Shown here: one piece after another, positions 1 through 7,235 of the stretch
Layout: each line of letters starts with the position of its first letter
Position numbering within the stretch: position 1 is the first letter of the stretch
Source of the DNA: an uncultured Gammaproteobacteria bacterium
Lineage (GTDB): Bacteria > Pseudomonadota > Gammaproteobacteria > Pseudomonadales > DT-91
Reading direction: 5' to 3'
DNA: 25,225 nt
Assembly: GCA_929200485.1 (NCBI GenBank)
Contig: CAKMZU010000009.1
Location: 1 to 25,225 of the forward strand
The notes under the pieces: generated by a model
Told to the model about the DNA's origin: nothing
The model's database searches: none
The model's input: only the letters and a program-made list of their open reading frames with translations
Program-made: the position numbers and the translations under genes

Positions 1-387
1 AAAGACTTTGGCAAATAGTAGTGTTCACCCAAAGGGTGAATGCTTCTATTCACTTTATCACCTTTAAATACAGGCACTATAGAGATTTTTTGAGTTTTAA
101 CTGCTGAATTTAGGTTTTAAATAATATCAACGGTTTCCGTACCTATTGACCTCTCTATATCCATTAGAGCGGTGTTATTTAATGTTTAAGAGTTATTATA
201 AAATTAAAAGTTCATTTAATATTGAATTTATTTTATAAAATAATCATTAAAGATATTGATATCGAATAGATCTGAATCATCAGAAACTAAAAATATGATT
301 CGAATAATAAATGGAAAAATATTTTTTAAAATAAACGCACTATTATTTTTTTTTGCTGTCTTTATAAAAAAAGCTTGTGATCTTCGA
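1..387. other. AT-rich region upstream of the RING gene
   Basis: Apart from the hairpin near its left end I see no gene here if the RING gene starts at 388. The right part (about 175-387) is very AT-rich. The reading frame of the RING gene stays open back to a TTG at 256, with another ATG at 295, so part of this stretch may be translated. I found no convincing paired -35/-10 promoter. Confidence 0.4.
24..40. repeat. Perfect short hairpin (7-bp stem)
   Basis: TTCACCC and GGGTGAA form a perfect 7-bp inverted repeat around AAA. No T-run follows on either strand, so it is not a clear intrinsic terminator. It could be the 3' structure of a gene lying upstream of the window or a small palindromic repeat. 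Confidence 0.4.
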
Positions 388-1845
388 ATGTTACGTTTGT
401 TCTTATTGTTCTTATTATTCTTAAATAATGCTTATAGCTTATTGCCTGAAGAAATACCCATTTGCTTTTCCAGCCTTGACAAGGATCAGTGGATGAGCGT
501 TAGAAGACAAATGGAAAAAAAATTTCCAAAAGGTGAGATTGACTTAGGATGTGTTATAAGGTTTAAAGACTCAGTGCAAGCACCTTTTGAAGTGAATGAC
601 CCTGAAAGCGTCAGAGGGGATTTTAAGGATGCAAGATTTCTAAAAGAAATTTTTTTTGATAGTGGTGACCCTTACGCCTGCTTGGTTTTTAATCTTGAGA
701 TAATGAAAACCCTTGGTAATACCCTCTCTGGATTTTCTGAGGAAAATCTTATCAATTTTGTAAGTGGTATTGATAATGCAAATGTTGCATTGTTTAAAAA
801 TCCAGAGACTAGTCAATCTCCAGTGAAAAGAAGGAAATTGTTTGCCTTTGGTATTGCAGATATTTTCAACAGTAAAAGCAGTGGAGAAATGTCCAGTTCG
901 CCAAACCCACCAATGACTTCTAAGCCATATACCCCCCCTAAAGAGCACTGTCGATATTTAAAAAATTGTTTTGATGAAAGAGGTTATTTGCGAAAGGATT
1001 TTGATATTTCAAAAGGTGTCGATATAGGCTTGTTTTCTTACCTTCTTATATTGAAACAGGCTCTTGATCGTCGTTTAAAAAAGATAAATCATTACAATAC
1101 TGATGATGATTCGCTTGATAACATTAACGAGCAAAGTGGAAAGATGGCTGCTCACATGCATAATGAAAAGTCGGTTAACAAAGTGTTTTTTGAAAAGGCA
1201 ATCATAAATAAACTTAAAAACGTGGATGGGCGTCAACTAGGGGTGCTGCCTACTGACCATGAAATAGCTTATTTGATTCAATTACACTTGTTAAAACAAA
1301 ATTTGATGAAAGCACTTAATGGTCATTCGCAGGGTTATAGCATAGAGGAATTGATTGAGTTTATACCTGTTGATATGCACGAAGATTTATTTTGTGCCTT
1401 AAACAAATTCCGATCAGAGGAATCCAAGACGCTTGAGTCTTATTTGGGGAATCGAAAACGAAGAAAAAATATGCAATGTGGAATCATCCGTCAATTAACA
1501 GATAATTTTAAACAAAATATTGGTGAGGTTTGTGATAGTTTTAATACTGATGATCATACCAGTTTAAAACAACGAAGATACCCAATTTTTAATAAATTCT
1601 TTCATAAAAATTATGCAGAGCCAGCTGATGAAGAAGGTCAGGTAGATGAGGAGGACTGTGCCATTTGTCTTGATGAAATAGACGATAGTATTGATAGAAT
1701 GTACGATAAATCTCGTCATACAACAAGCTGCAAACATTACTTTCATAAAGGTTGCCTTAGAACCTGGTTCAGCACTTCATTTGACACAAAATGTCCACTT
1801 TGCCGATCTCTTCAGGTCGATGATTTTGATCTTCGACCTAAGTGA
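388..1845 (+). CDS. Exported protein with C-terminal RING-H2 finger (putative E3 ubiquitin ligase effector)
   Basis: A large N-terminal part that I do not recognise is followed by a classical RING-H2 zinc finger at the extreme C-terminus (DNA 1657-1803). The eight ligands are in order C-x2-C, 20 residues, C-x-H-x2-H-x2-C, 12 residues, C-x2-C, with the usual Trp two residues after the sixth ligand region (CLRTW) and a CPLC end. RING-H2 domains recruit E2 enzymes for ubiquitin transfer in eukaryotes and bacteria lack that pathway, so action inside a host cell is inferred. The start at ATG 388 is chosen because it gives a short signal peptide (MLRLFLLFLLFLNNAYS). The frame is open back to TTG 256 and ATG 295, and none of these starts has a good ribosome site. 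Two basic clusters (KRRK at DNA 826-837 and RKRRK at 1453-1467) could act as nuclear signals but may be chance. The gene is AT-rich compared with the housekeeping genes, suggesting transfer. Confidence 0.8.
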   Translation: MLRLFLLFLLFLNNAYSLLPEEIPICFSSLDKDQWMSVRRQMEKKFPKGEIDLGCVIRFKDSVQAPFEVNDPESVRGDFKDARFLKEIFFDSGDPYACLVFNLEIMKTLGNTLSGFSEENLINFVSGIDNANVALFKNPETSQSPVKRRKLFAFGIADIFNSKSSGEMSSSPNPPMTSKPYTPPKEHCRYLKNCFDERGYLRKDFDISKGVDIGLFSYLLILKQALDRRLKKINHYNTDDDSLDNINEQSGKMAAHMHNEKSVNKVFFEKAIINKLKNVDGRQLGVLPTDHEIAYLIQLHLLKQNLMKALNGHSQGYSIEELIEFIPVDMHEDLFCALNKFRSEESKTLESYLGNRKRRKNMQCGIIRQLTDNFKQNIGEVCDSFNTDDHTSLKQRRYPIFNKFFHKNYAEPADEEGQVDEEDCAICLDEIDDSIDRMYDKSRHTTSCKHYFHKGCLRTWFSTSFDTKCPLCRSLQVDDFDLRPK

Positions 1846-2000
1846 TCTGTGCTAATTCTGGTACTTAATACCCCCTCGGGGAACGCAGCTATAATGTTCT
1901 GACGAGAAATTATGGATTGTCTCAGGTAACACAAGGGGCTCAGAGGGCTATTGGCAGTGATATTAATATTATTAATCTGCCATTTTTATTAATTATTTTG

Positions 2001-2166
2001 GGTCATTTAAGGAATAATGCAGCCATTCTCAGATGGCGCAGGCCTTAAATGGGAAGCCATTTCGATCTGAAGTCCTTATAGTCGACATATCTAAGCTAAC
2101 ACTGCCCCCGCTATGTTAGGCTGGTTGTAAAATGGAACGACCATCAAGTCTGATACCAGCCTAAGA
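2001..2166 (+). promoter_or_regulatory. Degenerate cobalamin riboswitch-like element (second copy)
   Basis: The element keeps several cobalamin-riboswitch landmarks: TTAAATGGGAAG near 2045, CTGCCCCCGC near 2102 and a B12-box-like AAGTCTGATACCAGCC at 2146-2161. It aligns along its length with the intact element at 3288-3456. It departs at normally conserved places: CCCCCGCAAC has become CCCCCGCTAT, the GTG block after GGGAAG is changed, and the B12 box has CT where CC is expected. A stem equivalent to the one after the core is still possible (CTGGTTG with CGACCA). No B12- or cobalt-related gene follows, only a small exported protein 450 bases on. It is most likely a decayed duplicate, less likely a variant that still folds. 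Confidence 0.65.
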
Positions 2167-2289
2167 AAAAATTCTATGCAATAAGTATCCTTATTTTTTA
2201 CTATTGTGGTTGGTCAGCTAATGAGCTTACTGATTTTGCAACGCATTGTCTCTTTAGGTAACAGTAGATACCTTATTTCAAGAGTGTGT

Positions 2290-2318
2290 TTGACAAGTTT
2301 TCCACTGAGGAGGCTAAT
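2290..2318 (+). promoter_or_regulatory. Candidate sigma-70 promoter for the small exported protein at 2618
   Basis: A perfect -35 box TTGACA (2290-2295) is followed after exactly 17 bases by GCTAAT (2313-2318), four of six matches to the -10 consensus. Transcription would begin near 2325 and leave a leader of about 290 bases before the ATG at 2618, which is long, so another nearer promoter is possible. Confidence 0.4.
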
Positions 2319-2323
2319 CCTAA

Positions 2324-2337
2324 AGGGATCAATCCCT
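2324..2337. promoter_or_regulatory. Palindrome at predicted transcription start (operator candidate)
   Basis: AGGGAT and ATCCCT form a perfect 6-bp inverted repeat separated by CA. It sits just downstream of the candidate -10 box at 2313, where a repressor would block initiation. Its position is the only support and no regulator is identified. Confidence 0.25.
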
Positions 2338-2617
2338 CACCAGGATATATCCAATGATGATTAGGGTAGATCTGCTCCTTTAATGCTATATTCTGGTTTT
2401 ACATTTTTGATGGTAATCTTTTAAGCTGAAATCTATACAATAATTCCAATACTTAATGGAACTTATTCGAGTTAATTTTATCTAGTTAATTGAGTGCGAT
2501 AGCATCTGCTAGATATGATGATCACAATATCCAGTTGATGTGCTAACAACTTTTTTTCTCATACCCCCTCAGGTTCCTGATAACAAAAGACGGTGGGTTA
2601 TTACCGAGGTTGCAAGC

Positions 2618-3076
2618 ATGTTATTTCGATTAGTCTACATTATTTATATCCCGCTTATCTGTTTAGTCATTTTACATCCAGTCCAGGCTTTAACGCCTCA
2701 GTCGATGCTGGCGCGACTCGGCATATTTGTGGCAGGAGGGGGGGTAACGGGAGTTTTCTTCGGATATCAAATCGAGTTAGAAAAAAAGGAAATTTTAAAA
2801 TTAGTGTTAGCTGAAGCAGCATTGGGAGTTTCGATTGGATTACTGACAGAACTTGGCGTTGCAAAGGGCGTAATATCAGAGATAGCACTAGATTCGCCGA
2901 CGCTAATGTTTATCCAGCCAGCGTGTTTTACAGTTCTTGCCGCCGCTTCTTTGATACCTTATGCGTATTGCAGGACATATGCTCGTCGATTCATGCGCCA
3001 CATGAGAGGGGAAGAAACTAAACAAGAATTAGAAACCATTGTTTTGGACTCCCAATCAGTGCAGGGTATGGAATAA
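2618..3076 (+). CDS. Small exported hydrophobic protein, three-helix family, unknown function
   Basis: This 152-residue protein is not one I recognise. ATG 2618 is chosen because GAGG lies 8 bases upstream and the protein then opens with a clear signal peptide (MLFRLVYIIYIPLICLVILHPVQA, likely cut after VQA). The frame is open back to GTG 2540. The mature part has three Gly/Ala-rich hydrophobic stretches, around ARLGIFVAGGGVTGVFFGY, KLVLAEAALGVSIGLLTELG and IQPACFTVLAAASLIPYAYC, then a basic patch (RRFMRHMRG) and an acidic polar tail. That layout matches the small exported proteins at 19000-21254, but residue-level similarity is weak, so membership of one family is an inference. A candidate promoter lies at 2290-2318. 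Membrane insertion or secretion to outside the cell are both possible. Confidence 0.65.
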   Translation: MLFRLVYIIYIPLICLVILHPVQALTPQSMLARLGIFVAGGGVTGVFFGYQIELEKKEILKLVLAEAALGVSIGLLTELGVAKGVISEIALDSPTLMFIQPACFTVLAAASLIPYAYCRTYARRFMRHMRGEETKQELETIVLDSQSVQGME

Positions 3077-3616
3077 TCTTGAGGTGCAAGCGGTCAACGG
3101 TTTAATCTTTTTATAATGATACCACTTTCGCCTTCACTGTGCGGTCATCAGGTGTTTACTGCAAAGCTATAATTTTCTTACCATTCAACAAGTATCAATT
3201 TGACAGGATTCGAGAGATCTATGAATTCAGGTATTGAGGTTGTTAATTAATTAGTCATATTCATCACAAGATTTCGTTGTTTATTGCGGCTCAATTAGGG
3301 CATAATGCCCTCGTTTCAGGTGGCGAATGCCTTAATTGGGAAGTCAGTGCGATGTGGAATCTTTTTTGCTGAAAAGAGCATATCTAAGCTAACGCTGCCC
3401 CCGCAACGGTAGGATGGTTAGAGAAAAACAACCATCAAGTCCGATACCAGCCTAAGAAACAAATCTACGCAACAAGCATCTTTATTTTTTACTACGGTGG
3501 GTGGTAGAGAAGTGAGTCAATGATAGCTAAATAGCAAAACTTGTAGTTTGCTCAATTTTCTATCCTGCTCCTTTTTCTCCCTGCTTTTAAATGGTTCTAA
3601 AAGTCAGGCAGTGTTC
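3077..3616. other. Intergenic region carrying the cobalamin riboswitch leader
   Basis: No gene is seen here. The first half (3077-3287) is AT-rich and contains a perfect -35-like TTGACA at 3200-3205, but no good -10 box stands at the right distance. The rest is the riboswitch (3288-3456) and about 160 bases of leader before the first transporter gene, including a T-run near 3482-3488 without a clear terminator hairpin. Confidence 0.5.
3288..3456 (+). promoter_or_regulatory. Cobalamin (adenosylcobalamin) riboswitch
   Basis: The conserved blocks of the family occur in order: GGTGGC near 3319, TTAATTGGGAAG near 3332, AGTGCGATGTGGAATC near 3344, GCTGCCCCCGCAACGGTAGG near 3394, a GATGGTT/AACCATC stem (3413-3436), and the B12 box AAGTCCGATACCAGCC at 3438-3453. 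A strong small hairpin (AGGGCAT/ATGCCCT, 3297-3311) is near the 5' end. It lies about 160 bases upstream of an ECF metal transporter operon in the same direction. In the known family, B12 binding lowers expression of B12-synthesis and cobalt-uptake genes, so the transporter probably imports cobalt. I do not see an unambiguous expression-platform hairpin, so translational or transcriptional mode is open. Confidence 0.92.
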
Positions 3617-4459
3617 ATGTTAACAGCTCGATCAATAACACAATCACTTATTCAATTAAGAACGACGTATCCATTCATCACCTTACTTATTCTAGGGTTG
3701 GCAAGCGGCTTAAGCTCAGCACATTTCCAATTGATTTATACCGATCAAACTATGATTGTCGATAAAGGTTCTGAGCTAATGCTCAAGATGCCTTTCACCC
3801 ATCCAGGCTCCAATGGCGCAGTGATGTCCATTGATAGCCCGCAAGCTTTCTATTGTATTAGCCCGAAAGGCAAAGAAGACTTATCGCAAAACTTACGACC
3901 GATCCAATGGAGTAGCAGTATCAATGACGGTAAGGCGTTTGAGGCGAAAGTCAGCCAGCGTTTGATGGGAGACTACGTCTATATTTTTCAGCAAAGTCCT
4001 TATTATGATGAATCACAAGAAGGTTATATTCAGCAGTTTGCCAAGTTGATATTGAATGTTGGTGGTTTGCCAACGAGCTGGGATACACCACAGAATTTAC
4101 CCATTGAAATTCTCCCTCTGCAGATGCCATATAAAGTGTATGCTGGAGGGACTTTTTCGGGTCAAGTACTCGCGAATGGCAAGCCTGTGCCGAATGCTGA
4201 AGTAGAAGTCGAGCTGTTAAATTTTAAGCCGAACATGAAGAAAAACAGCTTTGCTGATAAGCCTACCTATCAATACCCATCCGATCATTTTGCAACCATA
4301 TCATTAAAAGCGGATAGGAATGGGGTGTTTGTCTTTGGCATTCCAAAACCCGGTATATGGGGTTTTATGGCTGGCTTTCCTGAAAGTTCTAGCACTTATA
4401 AAGATAAACCCTTAAGTCAGGAAGCCATTCTTTGGGTAGAGGCTTTAGAGCTTAAATAA
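3617..4459 (+). CDS. NikK-like periplasmic protein (DUF4198) of an ECF cobalt/nickel transporter
   Basis: First gene of the riboswitch-controlled metal-uptake operon. The 280-residue product starts with a signal peptide ending around LASGLSSA, followed by the HFQLIY start typical of DUF4198 proteins. It continues with beta-rich sequence and a segment resembling a repeated carboxypeptidase-regulatory-like domain (VYAGGTFSGQVLANGKPVPN through FVFGIPKPGIWGF). DUF4198 (NikK/CbiK) proteins accompany NikM/CbiM-type ECF transporters and probably help present metal in the periplasm, though their exact task is poorly known. The start at ATG 3617 gives the normal signal peptide. An open frame reaches back to TTG 3548 but has no ribosome site. 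The stop is 21 bases before the CbiM-type gene. Confidence 0.75.
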   Translation: MLTARSITQSLIQLRTTYPFITLLILGLASGLSSAHFQLIYTDQTMIVDKGSELMLKMPFTHPGSNGAVMSIDSPQAFYCISPKGKEDLSQNLRPIQWSSSINDGKAFEAKVSQRLMGDYVYIFQQSPYYDESQEGYIQQFAKLILNVGGLPTSWDTPQNLPIEILPLQMPYKVYAGGTFSGQVLANGKPVPNAEVEVELLNFKPNMKKNSFADKPTYQYPSDHFATISLKADRNGVFVFGIPKPGIWGFMAGFPESSSTYKDKPLSQEAILWVEALELK

Positions 4460-4480
4460 CTATAAAAGCTGAGGTTTTTT

Positions 4481-5125
4481 GTGCATATCGTTGATGGCGT
4501 GCTCTCGCCAGAAGTATTAACTGTTGGAGCTGTGTTGACCGCAGGCGGAACGCTTTGGGGGCTAAAAGCGCTAACGAATGAGAACCTGCCGAAGACGGCT
4601 TTATTTTGTTCAGTTTTTTTTATAACCTCTTTGGTGCATATCCCTTTTGGTGTTACCAGTGTTCACTTTATTGGTAATGGATTGATGGGGTTGATTTTGG
4701 GCCCAGCTGTGTTTCCTGCGCTTCTCATAGCCTTGTTTTTACAGGGAATATTCTTTGGTTTTGGTGGTTTTCTGGTGTTGGGGGTGAATACCTTGAATAC
4801 CGCGATACCTGCGATGATCGTGTATTTTCTATTCCTGCCACTGATTAAAAAAGAGAACGCTCTAAATGGGTTTGTTATTGGCGCCATTGCAGGAGCTTTG
4901 TCTATTTTACTCTCATCGATTATGGTGGCATTGAGTCTTATTGCATCTGACGCGGCATTTTTTGACGGCGCTAAAGTGGCGGTTTTTTCTCATTTGCCAT
5001 TAATGGTGGTTGAGGCTGTACTCACAGGATCAGCGGCTTCTTTATTACAGAAGGTAAAACCTGAAAGATTTCCGGTAACCCCTTTTATAGCCAGTGCGCA
5101 GGCGTTGCGGGGTGCAACCTCATGA
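4481..5125 (+). CDS. cbiM: CbiM/NikM-type substrate-binding membrane component of ECF cobalt transporter
   Basis: The 214-residue, multi-helix membrane protein is the metal-binding S component of a group I energy-coupling-factor transporter. Translation begins at GTG 4481, with GAGG six bases upstream, giving MHIVDGVLS. The family needs Met1 and His2 to coordinate the metal, so this start is functionally fixed. A second His ligand candidate is His62 in the conserved block GVTSVHFIGNGLMG, matching the family pattern SVHxxxNGLxG. Helices follow around residues 65-90, 95-120, 130-155 and 165-180. It sits between NikK-like and NikL-like genes and overlaps the latter by four bases (ATGA). The upstream B12 riboswitch points to cobalt rather than nickel, an inference from regulation and not from sequence alone. 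Confidence 0.88.
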   Translation: MHIVDGVLSPEVLTVGAVLTAGGTLWGLKALTNENLPKTALFCSVFFITSLVHIPFGVTSVHFIGNGLMGLILGPAVFPALLIALFLQGIFFGFGGFLVLGVNTLNTAIPAMIVYFLFLPLIKKENALNGFVIGAIAGALSILLSSIMVALSLIASDAAFFDGAKVAVFSHLPLMVVEAVLTGSAASLLQKVKPERFPVTPFIASAQALRGATS

Positions 5126-5673
5126 AATTCATGCCGTTCGTTTTTATGCTGTTTTTAAGTCTCCCAACCTTCTCTCATAAAGTACTGACAATGGTCTATA
5201 CCACTGGAATGACGGTAGAAGGGCAAATTGCTTTCTCTGATGGAAGCTTCGCGCCAAAAGATACGTTAGTTAAAGTATTTGATAATAATCAGCAGGTAGA
5301 AGAAGTTTCTGTCGATCAATATGGTGGATTTATTTATCAGGCACCAAAGCCTTCGAATTATCGCTTTCATGTTGATATGGGGTCAGGCCATATAGCCAAT
5401 ATGATGGTAAAGCCTGAGGATTTTAGTTCGTATTTAGCAAACGAAGGGATGGATAATACAGACCGAGATTTGGTAGAATCCACCGCCTCATATTCTAAAG
5501 CAACGCTTGAAGGCGTTGTTGCAAAACAAATTCGACCACTTAGGGAAGAAATTTTTGCACTCAAAGAAAAGCGCTATTGGATGGATATTCTAGGTGGCAT
5601 TGGTTTTATCTTAGGATTGTTTGGCGTGGCCGCTTGGGTGCAATCGAGAAAATATGCAAAACCTTCCTCTTGA
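5122..5673 (+). CDS. NikL/CbiN-like small auxiliary component of ECF cobalt/nickel transporter
   Basis: The 183-residue protein has an N-terminal signal or anchor (MKFMPFVFMLFLSLPTFS), then HKVLTMVYTTGMTVEGQIAF, a periplasmic beta-rich part, a short coiled-coil-like stretch (KQIRPLREEIFALKEKRYW) and a C-terminal transmembrane helix (DILGGIGFILGLFGVAAWV). This order, especially the IRPLREE then LGGIGFILGL end, is what I recognise from NikL proteins, which replace CbiN/NikN as the small partner of the M component. Its start codon overlaps the cbiM stop (ATGA), indicating translational coupling, and its own end overlaps cbiQ by 20 bases. NikL was named for nickel systems. Under a B12 riboswitch it more likely serves cobalt. 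Confidence 0.75.
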   Translation: MKFMPFVFMLFLSLPTFSHKVLTMVYTTGMTVEGQIAFSDGSFAPKDTLVKVFDNNQQVEEVSVDQYGGFIYQAPKPSNYRFHVDMGSGHIANMMVKPEDFSSYLANEGMDNTDRDLVESTASYSKATLEGVVAKQIRPLREEIFALKEKRYWMDILGGIGFILGLFGVAAWVQSRKYAKPSS

Positions 5674-6454
5674 TGTAAATTATTCAGGTACTAACGTTAA
5701 GGCTTTGTTTGATGGGGTTGATCCAAGGTTAAAACTGCTGGCTGTGTTCTGTCATGCAATGGTTGTGAGTTCGCTTGAGTCGAATGATTTACTCTTGATG
5801 CTTGTGATTCTTCCTTTGGCGCTTTGTCTTTTTGTTTTCCCTTTGAAAGTACTGTTTAAGCGTGTCTTGGCAATGGATGGCTTTTTAATTTTTGTTCTTG
5901 TTACTCTTCCTTTTAGTGTTCCGGCTGAAAGTGGTTCAGCCATTATCTGGCAGGGGGTTGTTGCAGACCAGCAATTTACCTTTTCAGAAACAGGCTTGTT
6001 GATGGCGGTGACTATAGTGCTTAAAGCGAATGCCATTTTGTTGTTCTTAACACTGTTGCTTGGACGGCTGTCTGTGCATAAATTGTGTCACGCATTATTG
6101 CAGCTTAAGTGTCCTGAAAAACTCGTGTTTGTTTTAGCGCTAAGCCTTCGTTATTTATCTGTTATCAAGCAGCAATATCAGGTGATGCGCTCGGCGATGG
6201 CACTACGAGGATTCCACTTGTCATTCCGAATTCAAGCGTTAAAAATGTTAGGTTTTTTGATCGCAATGTTATTGGTTAGAAGTTTGAATCGTTCAGAGCG
6301 AATTTTTCAGTCGATGCAGTGCCGTGGCTTTGTTGATCGGCTGGTTTTCTTGCCGGATTTCCACTGGCGTAGTCAGGATACCCTAATTGCCATTGTATTC
6401 ATTGGGTTGGAAGTAACACTGCTAGGAACTCAGTATCATGCAGTGTTTGTTTGA
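5654..6454 (+). CDS. cbiQ: CbiQ/EcfT-type transmembrane component of ECF cobalt transporter
   Basis: This is the membrane-scaffold T component that couples ATP hydrolysis to the metal-binding component. The product is 266 residues from ATG 5654. The frame also allows an earlier start at 5621, which would lie deeper inside the preceding gene. The early DPRLKLLAVF block is typical of CbiQ, followed by several hydrophobic helices. The two short Arg-Gly coupling-helix signatures of EcfT proteins are visible as SAMALRGF and QSMQCRGF in the C-terminal half. They insert into the ATPase Q-loop grooves. The gene overlaps the NikL-like gene by 20 bases and cbiO by 17 bases, so the whole set is a tightly packed translationally coupled operon. 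Confidence 0.87.
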   Translation: MQNLPLDVNYSGTNVKALFDGVDPRLKLLAVFCHAMVVSSLESNDLLLMLVILPLALCLFVFPLKVLFKRVLAMDGFLIFVLVTLPFSVPAESGSAIIWQGVVADQQFTFSETGLLMAVTIVLKANAILLFLTLLLGRLSVHKLCHALLQLKCPEKLVFVLALSLRYLSVIKQQYQVMRSAMALRGFHLSFRIQALKMLGFLIAMLLVRSLNRSERIFQSMQCRGFVDRLVFLPDFHWRSQDTLIAIVFIGLEVTLLGTQYHAVFV

Positions 6455-7073
6455 ATTACAAAAAATCAATTTTAGTTACCCCAGCGGGCCATTGTTATTC
6501 AGCGATCTCAGCTGGCAATTGTTAGAAGGGCAAAAACTTGCCTTACTTGGCGGCAATGGCACGGGTAAAACTACCTTATTACACCTGTTGATGGGGTTGA
6601 TATCGCCTCAATCAGGTAATGTCATCGCCTTTGGTAAAATCAGGCAATCAACGAAGGATTTTACCGAAGTTCGACAAAAGGCAGGCTTATTATTCCAGGA
6701 TTCGGATGATATGTTATTTTGCCCAACCGTCATTGAGGATGTTGCCTTTGGTCCATTGAATATGGGGATGAAAAAATCGGAGGCTAAAGACCATTCGCTT
6801 AATGTGCTCGAAACCTTAGGGCTTTCTCACTTGGCTGACAGGGTGACTCATCGGTTATCCGGTGGTGAAAAACGCTTAGTGAGCTTGGCTGCCGTTCTTT
6901 CGATGGAGCCTAAAGTTTTATTTCTTGATGAGCCAACGACAGGGTTAGATGTTAAGGCTAAGGTGAAGTTTATCGATGTGTTGGGAACTTTGCCTCAAAC
7001 GCTCGTTCTTATTTCGCATGAATCAGATGTGGTCAGTCAGTTGACAACGAATGCTTTCGATCTATCTATTTAA
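6438..7073 (+). CDS. cbiO: CbiO/EcfA-type ATPase of ECF cobalt transporter
   Basis: A 211-residue ABC ATPase powering the cobalt uptake complex from the cytoplasmic face. All nucleotide-binding motifs are present: Walker A GGNGTGKTT (38-46), Q-loop around LLFQDSDDMLFCPTVIEDVAFGP minus its first residues (about 85-105), signature LSGGEKR (140-146), Walker B LFLDEPTTGLD (161-171) and switch His194 in LISHESD. The phrase VIEDVAFGPLNMG is characteristic of the cobalt/nickel EcfA group. It is somewhat short at the C-terminus, lacking the extension of longer CbiO proteins, and I see no sign of truncation. It starts inside the cbiQ end and is the last gene of the operon. No clear terminator follows before the next gene region. 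Confidence 0.9.
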   Translation: MQCLFELQKINFSYPSGPLLFSDLSWQLLEGQKLALLGGNGTGKTTLLHLLMGLISPQSGNVIAFGKIRQSTKDFTEVRQKAGLLFQDSDDMLFCPTVIEDVAFGPLNMGMKKSEAKDHSLNVLETLGLSHLADRVTHRLSGGEKRLVSLAAVLSMEPKVLFLDEPTTGLDVKAKVKFIDVLGTLPQTLVLISHESDVVSQLTTNAFDLSI

Positions 7074-7111
7074 TCATTATCTTAAATATATCGAGTGATC
7101 TCCCGGCTATA

Positions 7112-7117
7112 TATAAT
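7112..7117 (+). promoter_or_regulatory. Candidate -10 box before the Cys-rich exported protein
   Basis: A perfect TATAAT lies in the gap after cbiO. The position where a -35 box would be expected shows no good match, so this is weak support for a separate promoter of the gene that follows. Confidence 0.25.
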
Positions 7118-7235
7118 GGTTTGATTTAAATAGATGATGTCAAGATAACAGATGTATCGAGCGCCAATTTCACAAAAATCTGACTTTCACTATCTAAAAG
7201 CTATCGACGTAAAATGTGTATTAAGCGAACGTGTT

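Larger units (their letters stand above)
1846..2617. other. Long gene-poor region with riboswitch relic and promoter
   Basis: I see no convincing coding sequence in these about 770 bases. They contain a degenerate cobalamin-riboswitch-like element (2001-2166), about 45 bases downstream of it that still resemble the sequence after the intact riboswitch at 3288, and a candidate sigma-70 promoter (2290-2318) with an overlapping palindrome. The stretch between riboswitch relic and promoter keeps no recognisable cobalt or B12 gene. Confidence 0.6.

Noticed and set aside
640..948. Minus-strand open frame opposite the RING gene
   Set aside because: Lies wholly antisense to a convincing gene, no ribosome site, no protein-like motif.
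3200..3228. Promoter for the cobalt operon based on TTGACA at 3200
   Set aside because: The -35 box is perfect but no -10 box with more than three matches stands at 16-18 bases.
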